From contig CAVXTQ010000001.1 of the NCBI GenBank assembly GCA_963764675.1, positions 620,001 to 684,000 of the forward strand: a DNA stretch of 64,000 bases, in the 5' to 3' direction. This document shows positions 44,111-57,625 of this stretch, piece after piece (the stretch's first letter is position 1; each line of letters begins with the position of its first letter). A model generated the notes under the pieces. The model was not told where the DNA came from and ran no database searches. It saw only the letters and a program-made list of their open reading frames with translations. The position numbers and the translations under genes were made by a program. This stretch comes from Acidiferrum sp963764675. Its GTDB lineage: Bacteria > Acidobacteriota > Terriglobia > Acidiferrales > UBA7541.

Positions 44111-45895
44111 GTGCTGGATTTTCTAGGCAATCTGAAACGCACACACTACTGCGGCGCCTTGCGCGCCTCCGACGACGGCCGCGACGCCATCATCATGGGC
44201 TGGGTCGCGCGCCGCCGCGACCTCGGCAATCTCCTTTTCCTTGACGTCCGCGACCGCACCGGCATTGTCCAGGTCGTCTTCAACAAAGAGACGCAGCCCG
44301 AGGCCCACGGTAAGGCCGAGCACGCTCGCAGCGAATACGTCGTTGCCGTCGAAGGCAAAGTCATCAAGCGCCAAAAATCAAATCCCGAGCTGGCCACCGG
44401 CGAAGTCGAGCTGGTCGCTACCAAGCTGCACATCTTGAACAACGCCAAGACGCCGCCCTTCCAGATCGAAGACGAAATCAACGCCGCGGAAGAAACCCGT
44501 CTGCGCTATCGGTATCTCGACCTGCGCCGCCCCAAGCCGCATCGCAACCTCGCCCTCCGCCATCGCATCATCTTCGAAATCCGCAAAACCATGGACGAGA
44601 TGGGCTTCATCGAAGTGGAAACGCCGATGCTCACGCGCTCCACGCCGGAAGGCGCGCGCGACTTTCTCGTTCCCAGCCGCATTCATCACGGCCAGTTCTA
44701 CGCTCTGCCGCAGTCGCCGCAGATCTTCAAGCAAATTCTGATGATCGGCGGCCTCGACCGCTACTTCCAAATCGTGAAGTGTTTCCGCGACGAAGACCAG
44801 CGCGCCGACCGCCAACTCGAATTCACGCAGCTCGACCTGGAAATGTCCTTTCCCCGCCAGGAAGACATTTTCCACGTGATCGAGCAAGTAATGGTGCGCG
44901 CCTGCGCCGTCGCCGGCGTCAAAGCCGAAGCACCGTTTCCGCACATGCTCTACAAAGAGGTAATCCGCAAGTACGGCAGTGACAAGCCGGACATGCGCTT
45001 TGGCATGGAGCTGCACGAAGTTACTGACTGCTTTCCGCAAGAGGCGAAAGAGAAGCTGCAGATCGAAGGCAACATCTTCGCGTTCGCGGCGCCCGCCGCC
45101 GCCGGATATTCGCGCAAACAACTCGATGAGCTCACCGAAAAGGCCAAATCCGCCGGCGCTCGCGGCGCTTATTTCGTGAAAGTCGCCGCCGAAGGCACCA
45201 CTTCGACCGTCGAAAAGCTGATCGGCGCTGAAAATGTCGCTAAGCTCGCCAAAGCATGCTGCGCTAAAACGGGTGACTTGGTCGTTGCCGTCTCCGCCAA
45301 GACACAAATCAAAGGCACCGAAGCCGCTGCGTTGGTCGCGGGTCAATTGCGCCTGCAACTGGGGGAAGCGCTCGGCGTCATCGACAAATCGCAATGGAAA
45401 TTCCTTTGGCTCACCGGGTTTCCGCTCTTCGAATGGAGCGAATCCGACAAAGCCTGGGTCAGCGCCCAGCATCCATTCACCGGCATCGTCGACGAAGACC
45501 TCGAAAAACTTGAGTCCGCGCCGTGGGAAGTCCGCTCCAAAGGCTACGACTTGGTGCTGAACGGCTACGAGCTCGGCTCCGGCAGCATTCGAATTCATCG
45601 CCAGGACATCCAGGAGCGCCTGTTCAAAGCGCTCGGCCTGTCCGACGAACAACTGCGCCGCCGCTTCGGCTTCTTTCTCGACGCGCTGACCTACGGTACA
45701 CCGCCGCACGGTGGCATCGCGCTGGGCATCGACCGCGTCGTCATGCTCCTTGCAGGCGAAAAATCGATCCGTGAAGTCATCGCCTTCGCAAAAACCACCG
45801 CCGCCCAAGACGTAATGGCGGACTCGCCGTCCACGGTCGACCAGGAGCAACTAGACCAACTCGGCATCGCCATCAAGCCAAAAGGAAATGGCTAG
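44111..45895 (+). CDS. aspS: Aspartyl-tRNA synthetase
   Basis: A 594-residue bacterial-type AspRS. The N-terminal OB anticodon domain contains GWVARRRDLGNLLFLDVRDR. The catalytic domain has motif 1 (EVETPMLTRSTPEGARDFLV), motif 2 (FRDEDQRADRQLEFTQLD) and motif 3 (GGIALGIDRVVMLLAGEKS), with the GAD insertion domain between about residues 290 and 420. Start is GTG 44111. The gene adjoins hisS on the same strand, a common pairing. The last codons overlap the start of the following small membrane protein. Confidence 0.97.
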   Translation: MLDFLGNLKRTHYCGALRASDDGRDAIIMGWVARRRDLGNLLFLDVRDRTGIVQVVFNKETQPEAHGKAEHARSEYVVAVEGKVIKRQKSNPELATGEVELVATKLHILNNAKTPPFQIEDEINAAEETRLRYRYLDLRRPKPHRNLALRHRIIFEIRKTMDEMGFIEVETPMLTRSTPEGARDFLVPSRIHHGQFYALPQSPQIFKQILMIGGLDRYFQIVKCFRDEDQRADRQLEFTQLDLEMSFPRQEDIFHVIEQVMVRACAVAGVKAEAPFPHMLYKEVIRKYGSDKPDMRFGMELHEVTDCFPQEAKEKLQIEGNIFAFAAPAAAGYSRKQLDELTEKAKSAGARGAYFVKVAAEGTTSTVEKLIGAENVAKLAKACCAKTGDLVVAVSAKTQIKGTEAAALVAGQLRLQLGEALGVIDKSQWKFLWLTGFPLFEWSESDKAWVSAQHPFTGIVDEDLEKLESAPWEVRSKGYDLVLNGYELGSGSIRIHRQDIQERLFKALGLSDEQLRRRFGFFLDALTYGTPPHGGIALGIDRVVMLLAGEKSIREVIAFAKTTAAQDVMADSPSTVDQEQLDQLGIAIKPKGNG

Positions 45896-46082
45896 CGAGT
45901 GGGGCCATGTGGCGGCCCTAATGGGGTTTATCGGAGTGGCCACGCTCTTTGTGTTGGTTTGTGGCAGGACAGCCTGGCGCAACCGCCACGATCGAATTTT
46001 GTTTTTCTCTTGGTTGAGCGTGCTGGTAGTCTTCATGCTGATCTATGGTCTGGTTTTCAGGCAATACTTAGACTCGTGGTAG
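45888..46082 (+). CDS. Small two-helix membrane protein
   Basis: A 64-residue protein overlapping the end of aspS by eight bases. Two hydrophobic segments (ALMGFIGVATLFVLVCG and LFFSWLSVLVVFMLIYGLVF) are separated by a basic loop (RTAWRNRHDR). No family recognised. Coupling between aspS and mutL and clean codon use suggest a real gene; a ribosome-binding site may be provided by AAAGGAAA within the aspS end. Confidence 0.65.
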   Translation: MASEWGHVAALMGFIGVATLFVLVCGRTAWRNRHDRILFFSWLSVLVVFMLIYGLVFRQYLDSW

Positions 46083-46089
46083 TGGAAAA

Positions 46090-48072
46090 ATGTCGCGCAT
46101 TCGCATACTCCCAGAAGCTGTAGCCAACCGCATCGCGGCTGGCGAGGTGGTCGAGCGCCCCGCGTCCGTCGTCAAAGAGCTACTCGAGAACGCGCTAGAT
46201 GCCGGCGCCAAGACCATTCGCGTCGAAGTGGAATCTGGCGGCAAGCGCATGATTCGCGTGATCGACGATGGTCACGGCATGACCCATGACGATGCGCTCC
46301 TGGCCTTCGAGCGCCATGCAACCAGCAAGCTGCGCTCTGCGGATGATTTGCTTTCGATCGCCACGCTCGGGTTCCGCGGCGAAGCCATGCCGACCATCGC
46401 CGCCGTTTCGCGCCTTCTGCTCGAAACGCGCGCTGAAGAGGAAACCGAAGGCACTCGCGTCGAGTTCGCCGGCGGGAAACTCGTTGGAGTAAAGCCCGCG
46501 GGCCTGCCTATAGGAACGACGGTGAGCGTCGCCGACCTGTTTTACTCCGTCCCGGCGCGGCGGAAATTTCTCAAGTCCGAAACCACGGAGCTCGGCCACA
46601 TCGCTTCGCTCGTCACCCACTATGCGCTCGCCAATCCCGGCAGGCAATTCGTGCTCACCACGCCGACGCAGCAAATCGTCGATTGCGCGCCCACCGAGAG
46701 GCTCGCTGACCGCGTGTATCAGCTTTTTGGCCGGCAATCGTTCGACGAGCTGGTGGAAATCCCCGCGGTTTCCGCCGCTTTTCGCGCGGCAATCACCGAG
46801 CCGGAACTCGAGCCCGAAGAAGAGAAGGCGCGCATCACCGTTTTTGGCTTTACCTCGCGTCCGGATGTGCAGAGACCCAACCGCAACGGTATCTACGTTT
46901 TCGTGAATCGCCGCCTCGTGCGGGACCGTCTGATTCTCCACGCCATTCACGAAGCCTATCGGAACATCCTGCCCGGCAACGTTTTTCCCGCGACGCTTCT
47001 TTTCCTCGAAATGCCCTACGACGAAGTCGACGTCAATGTGCATCCGGCAAAAATCGAAGTGCGCTTTCGCAGGTCGCAATTCGTTCACGATTTCACGCGC
47101 GACGCCATCCGCCAAGCATTGATGAGTGTGCGGCCCATCGCCAGCTTTGCTGCTGCGGCCGCTGCGGGGCTGACACCACACGCCGCGAACCCAACTTCTC
47201 CGGCCTTCGGCGGCGGAGCAGCAGACCTGCCGGGCGCGTCGGGTTCCTCGATTGTGCCGCGCGCGATCATTCCCGCGATGGAAGAAATCGGTGTCGGTTC
47301 GGGCGTTGGCTCGGATGGCGGTTTCGACCTCACGTCCGCGCCGCTGCAACCGGTGCCGCAGCGCTTCTCCTTCGAGCCTGGTGCGGCGTTCGGCGCACCC
47401 GCTGCACCTGCCGAACGAGCCGAGCCAAACTGGGCAGGGAACTTTGCAGCGGTGAACTCCGACGCTCCCGCGCGTCTCCCACATCCCGACGAGATTGCGG
47501 ATTTGAAGCCGCTCGGCCAGGTCAGCGCAAGTTTCATCGTTGCGGTGAACGGCGAGGGTCTTTGGCTCGTGGATCAGCACGTGGCGCATGAACGCGTCCT
47601 TTTCGAGCAGCACCTGGAGGCGCGTCGCGCCGGCAAAGTCGAGAGCCAGCGGATGCTGATGCCCATGATTCTGGAACTTGCCCCGCGGCAACTGGTCATC
47701 TACGAAAAGATCGCCGAAGAGCTTTCGGCGAACGGATTTGAAGTCGAGCCCATGGGCCCGCGCAGCGTGGCGATTCAGGCTGTTCCCGCGGGTGTGGCAA
47801 CCGGCGACGCGGAAAAGCTGCTGACGGAAATTCTCGACGGCATCGAGCGCGAAAACGCGGCGATTTCCATCGAAACGCTGCAAGCGAAAATCGCGGCGTC
47901 CACCGCGTGCCACGCAGCGATCAAGGTGAACATGCCGCTCGATCAAACGAAAATGGAATGGCTGCTCGGCGCGCTGGCGAAGACGGATTGCCCGATGAGC
48001 TGCCCGCACGGACGCCCAGTCGTGCTGCGTTATTCGGTGAAAGAAATCGAGCGCGCGTTTCACAGAATTTAG
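46090..48072 (+). CDS. mutL: DNA mismatch repair protein MutL
   Basis: A 660-residue protein with an N-terminal GHKL ATPase: VKELLENALDAGAKTI, VIDDGHGMT, FERHATSKL, GFRGEAMPTIAAVS. The second subdomain includes VNVHPAKIEVRF. A long proline/alanine linker (about residues 350-450) leads to the C-terminal dimerisation domain, where DQHVAHERVLFE approximates the endonuclease motif of MutL from species lacking MutH, with one Ala-to-Val change. Near the end CPHGRPVV is a further metal-site motif. Intact. Confidence 0.97.
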   Translation: MSRIRILPEAVANRIAAGEVVERPASVVKELLENALDAGAKTIRVEVESGGKRMIRVIDDGHGMTHDDALLAFERHATSKLRSADDLLSIATLGFRGEAMPTIAAVSRLLLETRAEEETEGTRVEFAGGKLVGVKPAGLPIGTTVSVADLFYSVPARRKFLKSETTELGHIASLVTHYALANPGRQFVLTTPTQQIVDCAPTERLADRVYQLFGRQSFDELVEIPAVSAAFRAAITEPELEPEEEKARITVFGFTSRPDVQRPNRNGIYVFVNRRLVRDRLILHAIHEAYRNILPGNVFPATLLFLEMPYDEVDVNVHPAKIEVRFRRSQFVHDFTRDAIRQALMSVRPIASFAAAAAAGLTPHAANPTSPAFGGGAADLPGASGSSIVPRAIIPAMEEIGVGSGVGSDGGFDLTSAPLQPVPQRFSFEPGAAFGAPAAPAERAEPNWAGNFAAVNSDAPARLPHPDEIADLKPLGQVSASFIVAVNGEGLWLVDQHVAHERVLFEQHLEARRAGKVESQRMLMPMILELAPRQLVIYEKIAEELSANGFEVEPMGPRSVAIQAVPAGVATGDAEKLLTEILDGIERENAAISIETLQAKIAASTACHAAIKVNMPLDQTKMEWLLGALAKTDCPMSCPHGRPVVLRYSVKEIERAFHRI

Positions 48073-48085
48073 TTTGAGGAGAGAG

Positions 48086-48853
48086 ATGACAGAGACGACG
48101 CAGAAGACGGCGGTGATTTTCGGACTGGCGAACAAGCGCAGCATCGCGTGGGCCATCGCGCAGAAGCTGCAACAGGCGGGATTTCGTTTGGCGATCACTT
48201 ACCAAAACGAGCGCCTGGCGCTGGAAGCGAAAGACCTGATCGCGGAGTTGCCCGGCGCCGACGGATTCATGTGCGACGTGACGCAGGACGACCAGATCAC
48301 GAAGCTTTTTGAAGAACTGAAGGAAAAATACGGCGTGCTGCATGGCCTGGTGCACAGTATCGGCTTCGCGCCGGAGAGTGATTTGAAGGGCGACTTCGTC
48401 AACATGACCCGCGATGGATTTCGCGTCGCGAACGACATCAGCGTTTACTCGCTGATTGCCGTGTCGCGAGGCGCGCTGCCGTTGATGACTTCGGGTGGCG
48501 GAATCGTTACGCTCACCTACTATGGTGCGGAAAAAGTAGTGCCAAAATATGCCCTCATGGGCGTCGCCAAAGCCGCGCTGGAAGCGACGGTTCGCTACTT
48601 GGCCAACGAGCTCGGACCCAAGGCGATTCGCGTGAACGCCATCTCAGCCGGGCCTATCAAAACTCTGGCGTCGCGCGGCATTTCCAATTTCGGGGACATG
48701 CTCAAGGCGCAAGTTGAACGCGCACCCCTGAAGCGTATCGTCGAGGCCGCCGAAGTCGGCTCGACCGCGGCCTTCCTCCTCTCGGACGGAGGCTCGGGGA
48801 TTACCGGCGAGATTCTGTACGTCGACTGCGGCTACAACATCATGGGCTTCTGA
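48086..48853 (+). CDS. fabI: Enoyl-[acyl-carrier-protein] reductase (NADH)
   Basis: A 255-residue SDR enzyme for the last step of each fatty-acid elongation cycle. The FabI-specific cofactor motif is FGLANKRSIAWAIAQ, and the catalytic tyrosine and lysine are in KYALMGVAKAALEA (Tyr-x6-Lys). HSIGFAP and SAGPIKTLASRGI are FabI signatures. ATG 48086 has a GAGGAGA site. The FabI type implies sensitivity to the triclosan class, as a family property only. Confidence 0.97.
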   Translation: MTETTQKTAVIFGLANKRSIAWAIAQKLQQAGFRLAITYQNERLALEAKDLIAELPGADGFMCDVTQDDQITKLFEELKEKYGVLHGLVHSIGFAPESDLKGDFVNMTRDGFRVANDISVYSLIAVSRGALPLMTSGGGIVTLTYYGAEKVVPKYALMGVAKAALEATVRYLANELGPKAIRVNAISAGPIKTLASRGISNFGDMLKAQVERAPLKRIVEAAEVGSTAAFLLSDGGSGITGEILYVDCGYNIMGF

Positions 48854-48884
48854 GTTTGTCCGTGCGAGATTACTCGGCCGATTG

Positions 48885-49607
48885 ATGGGGAAACTTACAA
48901 TCACGATCGACGGACCCGCCGGCTCGGGGAAGAGCAGCGTGGCGCGGCGCGTTGCCGGGGTGCTCGGCTATTTGTATCTCGACAGCGGCGCGATGTACCG
49001 CGCGCTAGCGCTGAAGGCGCTGCGGCACAACGTGGCGCTCGATGATGAGGCGCAGCTTGAAAAGCTGGCTGCGGAGACGCACATCGAGCTTAAGCCGCCG
49101 ACGCCCGAGCAAGAAAAGGCTGGCGCAAAAAATCGCGTATTTCTCGACGGCGCGGAAGTTACCGACGCGATTCGCACCGGGGAAGTGGCGCAAGCGGCGT
49201 CGCGCCTGGCTACGATCGCGGGCGTGCGCCACGTGCTGGTCGCTGAGCAGCAGCGAGCCGGCGCGGGCGGGGGGATCGTGATGGAGGGCCGGGATATCGG
49301 CACGGTCGTCTTCCCGAAGGCGGAGCTGAAGATTTTTCTGGATGCGTCGCCGGAAGTGCGCACAGAGCGGCGATGGAAAGAACACCAGGAGAAGGGCGAC
49401 AAAATCACCATCTTCCAGGTGCTTGAAGAAGTCCGCGAACGCGACAAGCGCGATCGCGAGCGCAAGGTTTCTCCGCTGGTTCGCGCTGCGGATGCCGTGA
49501 TTGTGGACAATACGGCGATGGACGTGGAGGAAACAGCGCGGCTGATCGTGATGCTGGCGCGCGAGCGCGACAAGGAAGTGACCGCGGCAATGGGGAGGAA
49601 AGCCTGA
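48885..49607 (+). CDS. cmk: Cytidylate kinase
   Basis: A 240-residue kinase phosphorylating CMP and dCMP. P-loop GPAGSGKSSVARRVA, then YLDSGAMYRALAL, and the substrate site GRDIGTVVFPKA with the LID region ASPEVRTERRWKEH. ATG 48885 is immediately preceded by a TTG, so the start may be three bases earlier. Its TGA overlaps the next gene's ATG. Confidence 0.97.
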   Translation: MGKLTITIDGPAGSGKSSVARRVAGVLGYLYLDSGAMYRALALKALRHNVALDDEAQLEKLAAETHIELKPPTPEQEKAGAKNRVFLDGAEVTDAIRTGEVAQAASRLATIAGVRHVLVAEQQRAGAGGGIVMEGRDIGTVVFPKAELKIFLDASPEVRTERRWKEHQEKGDKITIFQVLEEVRERDKRDRERKVSPLVRAADAVIVDNTAMDVEETARLIVMLARERDKEVTAAMGRKA

Positions 49608-51439
49608 TGCGAATGTTGGCGATGCTGTCGGCGGGGTTCGGCAGCGCATTGTTGCTGCTGCCAATGGCCGTGCTCGGACAAAAGGCCGCAGAGCCTACGG
49701 CGGCGCAGGCGGAAGCGGCGAGGAAATTCCGAAGTTATCTCGATTCGGACTGGAAGCGCTGGATGGAGGAGTACCCAGGCATTGCTACTCTCGTCGGGTA
49801 TCCCGGTCAAAACAGCCGCTGGATCGACGACTCGCCGGCCGGCATCGAGCGGCGAAAAAAGCATCTGGCGGAAAGCCTTGCTGCGCTGAAACAGATTCAT
49901 CGCGACGCCCTGCCGGCGAGCGAACAACTGAACTACGAGCTGTATTCGCAGTTACTGGAGACGTCGCAGCAAGGATTGCAATACGGCGACGATCCGTTGC
50001 CGTTCCGCTTCGTGGTGCCGCGTAATCTGTGGATGCCGATGAACCAGATGGACGGAATCCAGCAGGATGCTGCGTCGACGCTGGCCAACACGCCACATCA
50101 CACCTTGGCGGAATACGAAATCCTGCTGGAGCGGCTGGGGACGCTGCACATGGCAGTGGACAACGAGACCGCGCTCCTGAAGGCTGGGCTTGCCAAAGGC
50201 TACACGCCGCCGAAGATCGCCGTGCGGGACTTGCCAAAGCAGATCGCCGACTTGATTCCGGCGGACCCGATCACCAGCGCTCTGCTTCAGCCGTTCACCG
50301 AGTTTCCGGCAGGTTTCCCCGAAGGCGAGCGCGTGCGGCTGACGGATGAAGCCAAGAAGATCTATACAAGCAGCCTCGCGCCTGCGTTCCAGAGGCTGCA
50401 CGACTACGTCGCGTCGACGTACCTGCCGGCGTGCCGTGAGAATATCGCGGCAACCTCGCTCCCGGAAGGCGCCGCCGCATACCAGTTTCACGTGCAGTGG
50501 CAGACGACCACGGATCTGACGCCGCAGCAGATTCACGAAATTGGACTGTCCGAAGTGAAGCGCATTCGCGCGGAGATGGACAAAGTCATCGCCTCGACAG
50601 AGTTCAAAGGCAGCTTCCACGACTTCACGGAATTCTTGCGCACCGATGCGAGGTTTTACTACGAAAAGCCGGACGACCTGGTGAACGGGTACCGGATCAT
50701 CGCGAAGAAGATCGATCCGGAGCTGGCCCATGAATTCGGAAAGCTTCCGCGCCTGACGTACGGCGTTTGCCCGATTCCGGATTTCAAAGCGCCGTCGCAA
50801 ACGACGGCATATTACCAGCCCGGCTCTCCGGCGGTGGGCCGCCCGGGCTGCTACTTCGTGAATACGTACAATCTGCACGCGCGGCCGAAGTGGGAGATGG
50901 AAGCGCTGTCGCTGCACGAATCGGTGCCGGGACACCATTTGCAGATCGCCCTGGCGCAGGAGTTGGAGAACGTGCCGGAATTTCGGAAGAACGTGGGCTA
51001 TTCAGCGTTCGTGGAAGGCTGGGCGCTATACGGCGAGAGCCTGGGCGAGGAACTGGGGCTGTACAAAGATCCGTACTCGAAATTCGGGCAACTCTCGTAC
51101 GAGATGTGGCGTGCGGTGCGTTTGGTTGTGGACACCGGCATACACTCGATGGGGTGGACCCGGGACCAGGCAATCCAGTTTTTCAAGGACAACACCGGGA
51201 AGACGGATCAGGACATCACCGTCGAGGTGGACCGCTACATCGTCTGGCCGGGGCAGGCGCTGGCGTACAAGCTGGGCCAATTGAAGGTCCGGGAACTGAG
51301 GACCGAGGCGGAGCAGAGGCTCGGCGCGAAGTTCGATGTGCGCAGGTTTCACGATGTGGTGCTGGAGAACGGCGCGGTGCCCCTGAACGTGTTGGAAGCG
51401 CACACCAAGCAGTGGATCGAGCAGCAAGCGGCTCACTGA
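49607..51439 (+). CDS. Exported DUF885 zinc peptidase-like protein
   Basis: A 610-residue protein with a signal peptide (residues 1-24, SALLLLPMAVLGQ). The zinc motif HESVPGHH is at residues 437-444, with downstream FVEGWALYGESLGEE, typical of DUF885 (M32/M3-like gluzincin relatives). Members are annotated as probable carboxypeptidases of uncertain specificity. The start overlaps the cmk stop (TGATG). Convergent with rho. Confidence 0.93.
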   Translation: MRMLAMLSAGFGSALLLLPMAVLGQKAAEPTAAQAEAARKFRSYLDSDWKRWMEEYPGIATLVGYPGQNSRWIDDSPAGIERRKKHLAESLAALKQIHRDALPASEQLNYELYSQLLETSQQGLQYGDDPLPFRFVVPRNLWMPMNQMDGIQQDAASTLANTPHHTLAEYEILLERLGTLHMAVDNETALLKAGLAKGYTPPKIAVRDLPKQIADLIPADPITSALLQPFTEFPAGFPEGERVRLTDEAKKIYTSSLAPAFQRLHDYVASTYLPACRENIAATSLPEGAAAYQFHVQWQTTTDLTPQQIHEIGLSEVKRIRAEMDKVIASTEFKGSFHDFTEFLRTDARFYYEKPDDLVNGYRIIAKKIDPELAHEFGKLPRLTYGVCPIPDFKAPSQTTAYYQPGSPAVGRPGCYFVNTYNLHARPKWEMEALSLHESVPGHHLQIALAQELENVPEFRKNVGYSAFVEGWALYGESLGEELGLYKDPYSKFGQLSYEMWRAVRLVVDTGIHSMGWTRDQAIQFFKDNTGKTDQDITVEVDRYIVWPGQALAYKLGQLKVRELRTEAEQRLGAKFDVRRFHDVVLENGAVPLNVLEAHTKQWIEQQAAH

Positions 51440-51561
51440 GCGCCTGCTCCGCAGAATAGCTGTGCGCGTGCCCGAATTTGGGTTCAGGAAGGCCCATCGC
51501 GGAGAGGAGCGGCAGCAGGCGGGGCTTTTGGCTTTTTTGCTGCGACTACGACCGACTTCGC

Positions 51562-52821
<1,260 letters not shown>

Positions 52822-53082
52822 CTGATTATTTCCTTCAACGCTTGTTTCCTTCATATGTCCTTAGCTTTAATTAGGGTGAAATTGACCGTGACTTCCGGAT
52901 TGCTTACGAGGTGGCGTACCACACTGGCAGCAGGAAGCCAGCCAGGATGGGCAAACCAGACTTCGTGACAACCGGTGGCAACGCCGGACCGAATCAACTG
53001 GCGACCGCGTCGAGGATGATCTCGATCGGATCGGGGATCAGATCGGGGTCAGCCCAACAGGACGGGCTGGAAACGACGCTGT

Positions 53083-55490
<2,408 letters not shown>

Positions 55491-55556
55491 GGGGCCCCTG
55501 AAATCCATCGTGCGACCGCAGAACAGCGATCCAAGGAAGCAGGCGCGCGATGCGGC

Positions 55557-56806
55557 CTATCCAGCCTTTTCGAGCAAACTCCAATTAATTTCGCGGGTGC
55601 GAACCATGTCTTCGGTCACCACGAAATCGCGCACTTTCCGCTGCATCGGCAGGTGATACATCACCTCCAGCATGAGGTCTTCGAGAATCATGCGCAAGCC
55701 CCGCGCGCCGACTTTGCGCTGGAGAGCCAACTCGGCAACGGTCTCCAGGGCATCGTCGGTGAAGCGCAGGCGGACGTTTTCAAATTCGAAGAGCCGCTGG
55801 TACTGCTTGAGCAGGGCGTTCTTCGGCTCGGTCAGAATTCGGACTAGCGCGGACTTGTCGAGATCGTTCATCACGCCGGCAACGGGCAAGCGGCCGACAA
55901 ATTCCGGGATCAGGCCGTAGCGAATCAGGTCGCCAGGCTGCACTTGCTCGAGCAGTTCGGTGTTGCGCTTCTGCGGCGTGGATGGCAAGCATCGGTGTGG
56001 AAGCCGAGGGAGCGGCGCCCGGCGCGCTTCTCGATTATTTTTTCGAGGCCGACAAATGCGCCGCCGCAGATGAAAAGAATGTTGGTGGTGTCGACCGGCG
56101 TGAATTCCTGATGCGGGTGCTTGCGTCCGCCTTGCGGAGGAACGTTGGCGACCGTGCCTTCAAGAATTTTGAGCAGGGCTTGCTGCACGCCTTCGCCGGA
56201 AACGTCGCGGGTGATCGACGGGTTTTCGTCCTTCTTGGCGATCTTGTCGATTTCATCGATATAGATGATGCCTTGCTGCGCCTTCTGCACGTCGCCGTCG
56301 GCGGCTTGCAGCAGTTTCAGGATGATGTTTTCGACGTCTTCGCCGACATAGCCCGCTTCGGTGAGGGTCGTGGCATCCACGATGGCGAAGGGCACATCGA
56401 GCATGCGCGAAAGAGTCTGGGCCAGCAGCGTTTTGCCGGTGCCGGTCGGCCCGATCAGAAGAATATTGGACTTGCTGAGCTCGACGTCGCCGGGCTGCTT
56501 GTTCAGAAAGATTCGCTTGTAGTGGTTGTAGACCGCGACGGCGAGTTTCTTCTTGGTGCGGTCCTGCCCGATGACGTATCCGTCGAGGAATTGCTTGATC
56601 TCCGGGGGGCGGGGAAGGCGTTTTGCCGGTGCGGTGGCTTGCTCGCGCTTTTCGTCTTCCAGAATGGTCTGGCAAACGCTCACGCATTCGTTGCAGATGT
56701 ACGCGCGCGGATAGTCGGAAGGCGAACTGATCAGCTTTTCGACCTGCTCCTGGGTCTTATGGCAGAAGGAGCAGCGCAAAGGCTCATCTGGATTGAATTT
56801 TTTCAC
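55557..56806 (-). CDS. clpX: ATP-dependent Clp unfoldase subunit ClpX (frame break near 55990)
   Basis: ClpX recognises and unfolds ClpP substrates. It has an N-terminal zinc domain (CSFCHKTQEQVEKL, CNECVSVC), Walker A GPTGTGKTLLAQTL, pore-loop region GYVGEDVENII, and Walker B IIYIDEIDKIAKK. The frame changes near 55990, after EKRAGRRSLGF, and the C-terminal domain follows (YGLIPEFVGRLPV, RGLRMILEDLMLEVMYHLP). Total is about 416 residues, normal. ATG 56806. Located directly downstream of clpP, as in many bacteria. Confidence 0.95.
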
Positions 56807-56964
56807 AGGTGTGAAGGCCCTCGTCTCCGCCGAGCGCCACGGAGTCCTATAGCAATATTCTAGGCCGATTGTTGCCCCGAAGCAAAAGAGAAACCTGAGT
56901 GACTGCTGCTAACTTTTTGGAACAAGCTTGGCGAGTCGCTGCCGCGCGCATCGGCGTCCGCGGA

Positions 56965-57589
56965 CTAGCGATGTTTGTAGATGATCTCGTCGATCATCCC
57001 GTACTCTTTGGCTTGTTCCGGATTCATGATGAAATCGCGCTCGACGTCTTTTTCGATGCGCTCGACCGACTGTCCGCTATGCTGCGCGAGCAAGTTTATT
57101 GATCATGGTGCGCATGCGCAGGATTTCCTTGGCATGGAGATCAATGTCCGTGGCCTGGCCGCCGAGCCCGGACATCCACGGTTGGTGAATCAGGATGCGC
57201 GCGTTGGGCAGAGCGAAACGCTTTTTTGGCGCGCCGCCGGCGAGCAACACCGCGGCGATGGATGCGGCCTGGCCGACGCAGGTGGTGACGACGTCGGGCT
57301 TCACAAATTGCATGGTGTCGTAGATCGCAAAACCCGCAGTGATCGAGCCGCCCGGGGAATTGATGTACAGCTGAATGTCGTGCTCGGGGTCTTCGGCTTG
57401 GAGGAAGAGCATCTGAGCGGTGGCCAGATTGGCGACGTGGTCGTCAATAGGCGTGCCGATGAAGATGATGTGCTCTTTCAGCAGCCGCGAATAAATGTCG
57501 TAGGCGCGCTCGCCGCGGCTGGTCTGTTCGACCACCATGGGTACAAGAGTGGTCGCCGCGATAATTGGTTCGTCGTCGAAATTTTTCAT
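56965..57589 (-). CDS. clpP: ATP-dependent Clp protease proteolytic subunit (frame break near 57085)
   Basis: The chromosomal ClpP, distinct from the mobile-element homologue. It has LYINSPGGSITAGFAIYDTM, nucleophile Ser in VGQAASIAAVLLAGG, histidine in RILIHQPWMSG, and oligomerisation handle HAKEILRMRTMINKLL. One base change near 57085 truncates the main frame. The remainder (QHSGQSVERIEKDVERDFIM with the catalytic Asp, then YGMIDEIIYKHR) reads in another frame to a TAG at 56965. About 208 residues in total. Confidence 0.94.
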
Positions 57590-57625
57590 TTGAGTAAAGG
57601 TCGCGCGCTTCAGGGCCGAACCGTG

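Noticed and set aside
53035..53075. The CAGCCC...GGGCTG palindrome downstream of lon as an intrinsic terminator.
   Set aside because: The stem is only six pairs and no T-run follows on the lon strand.
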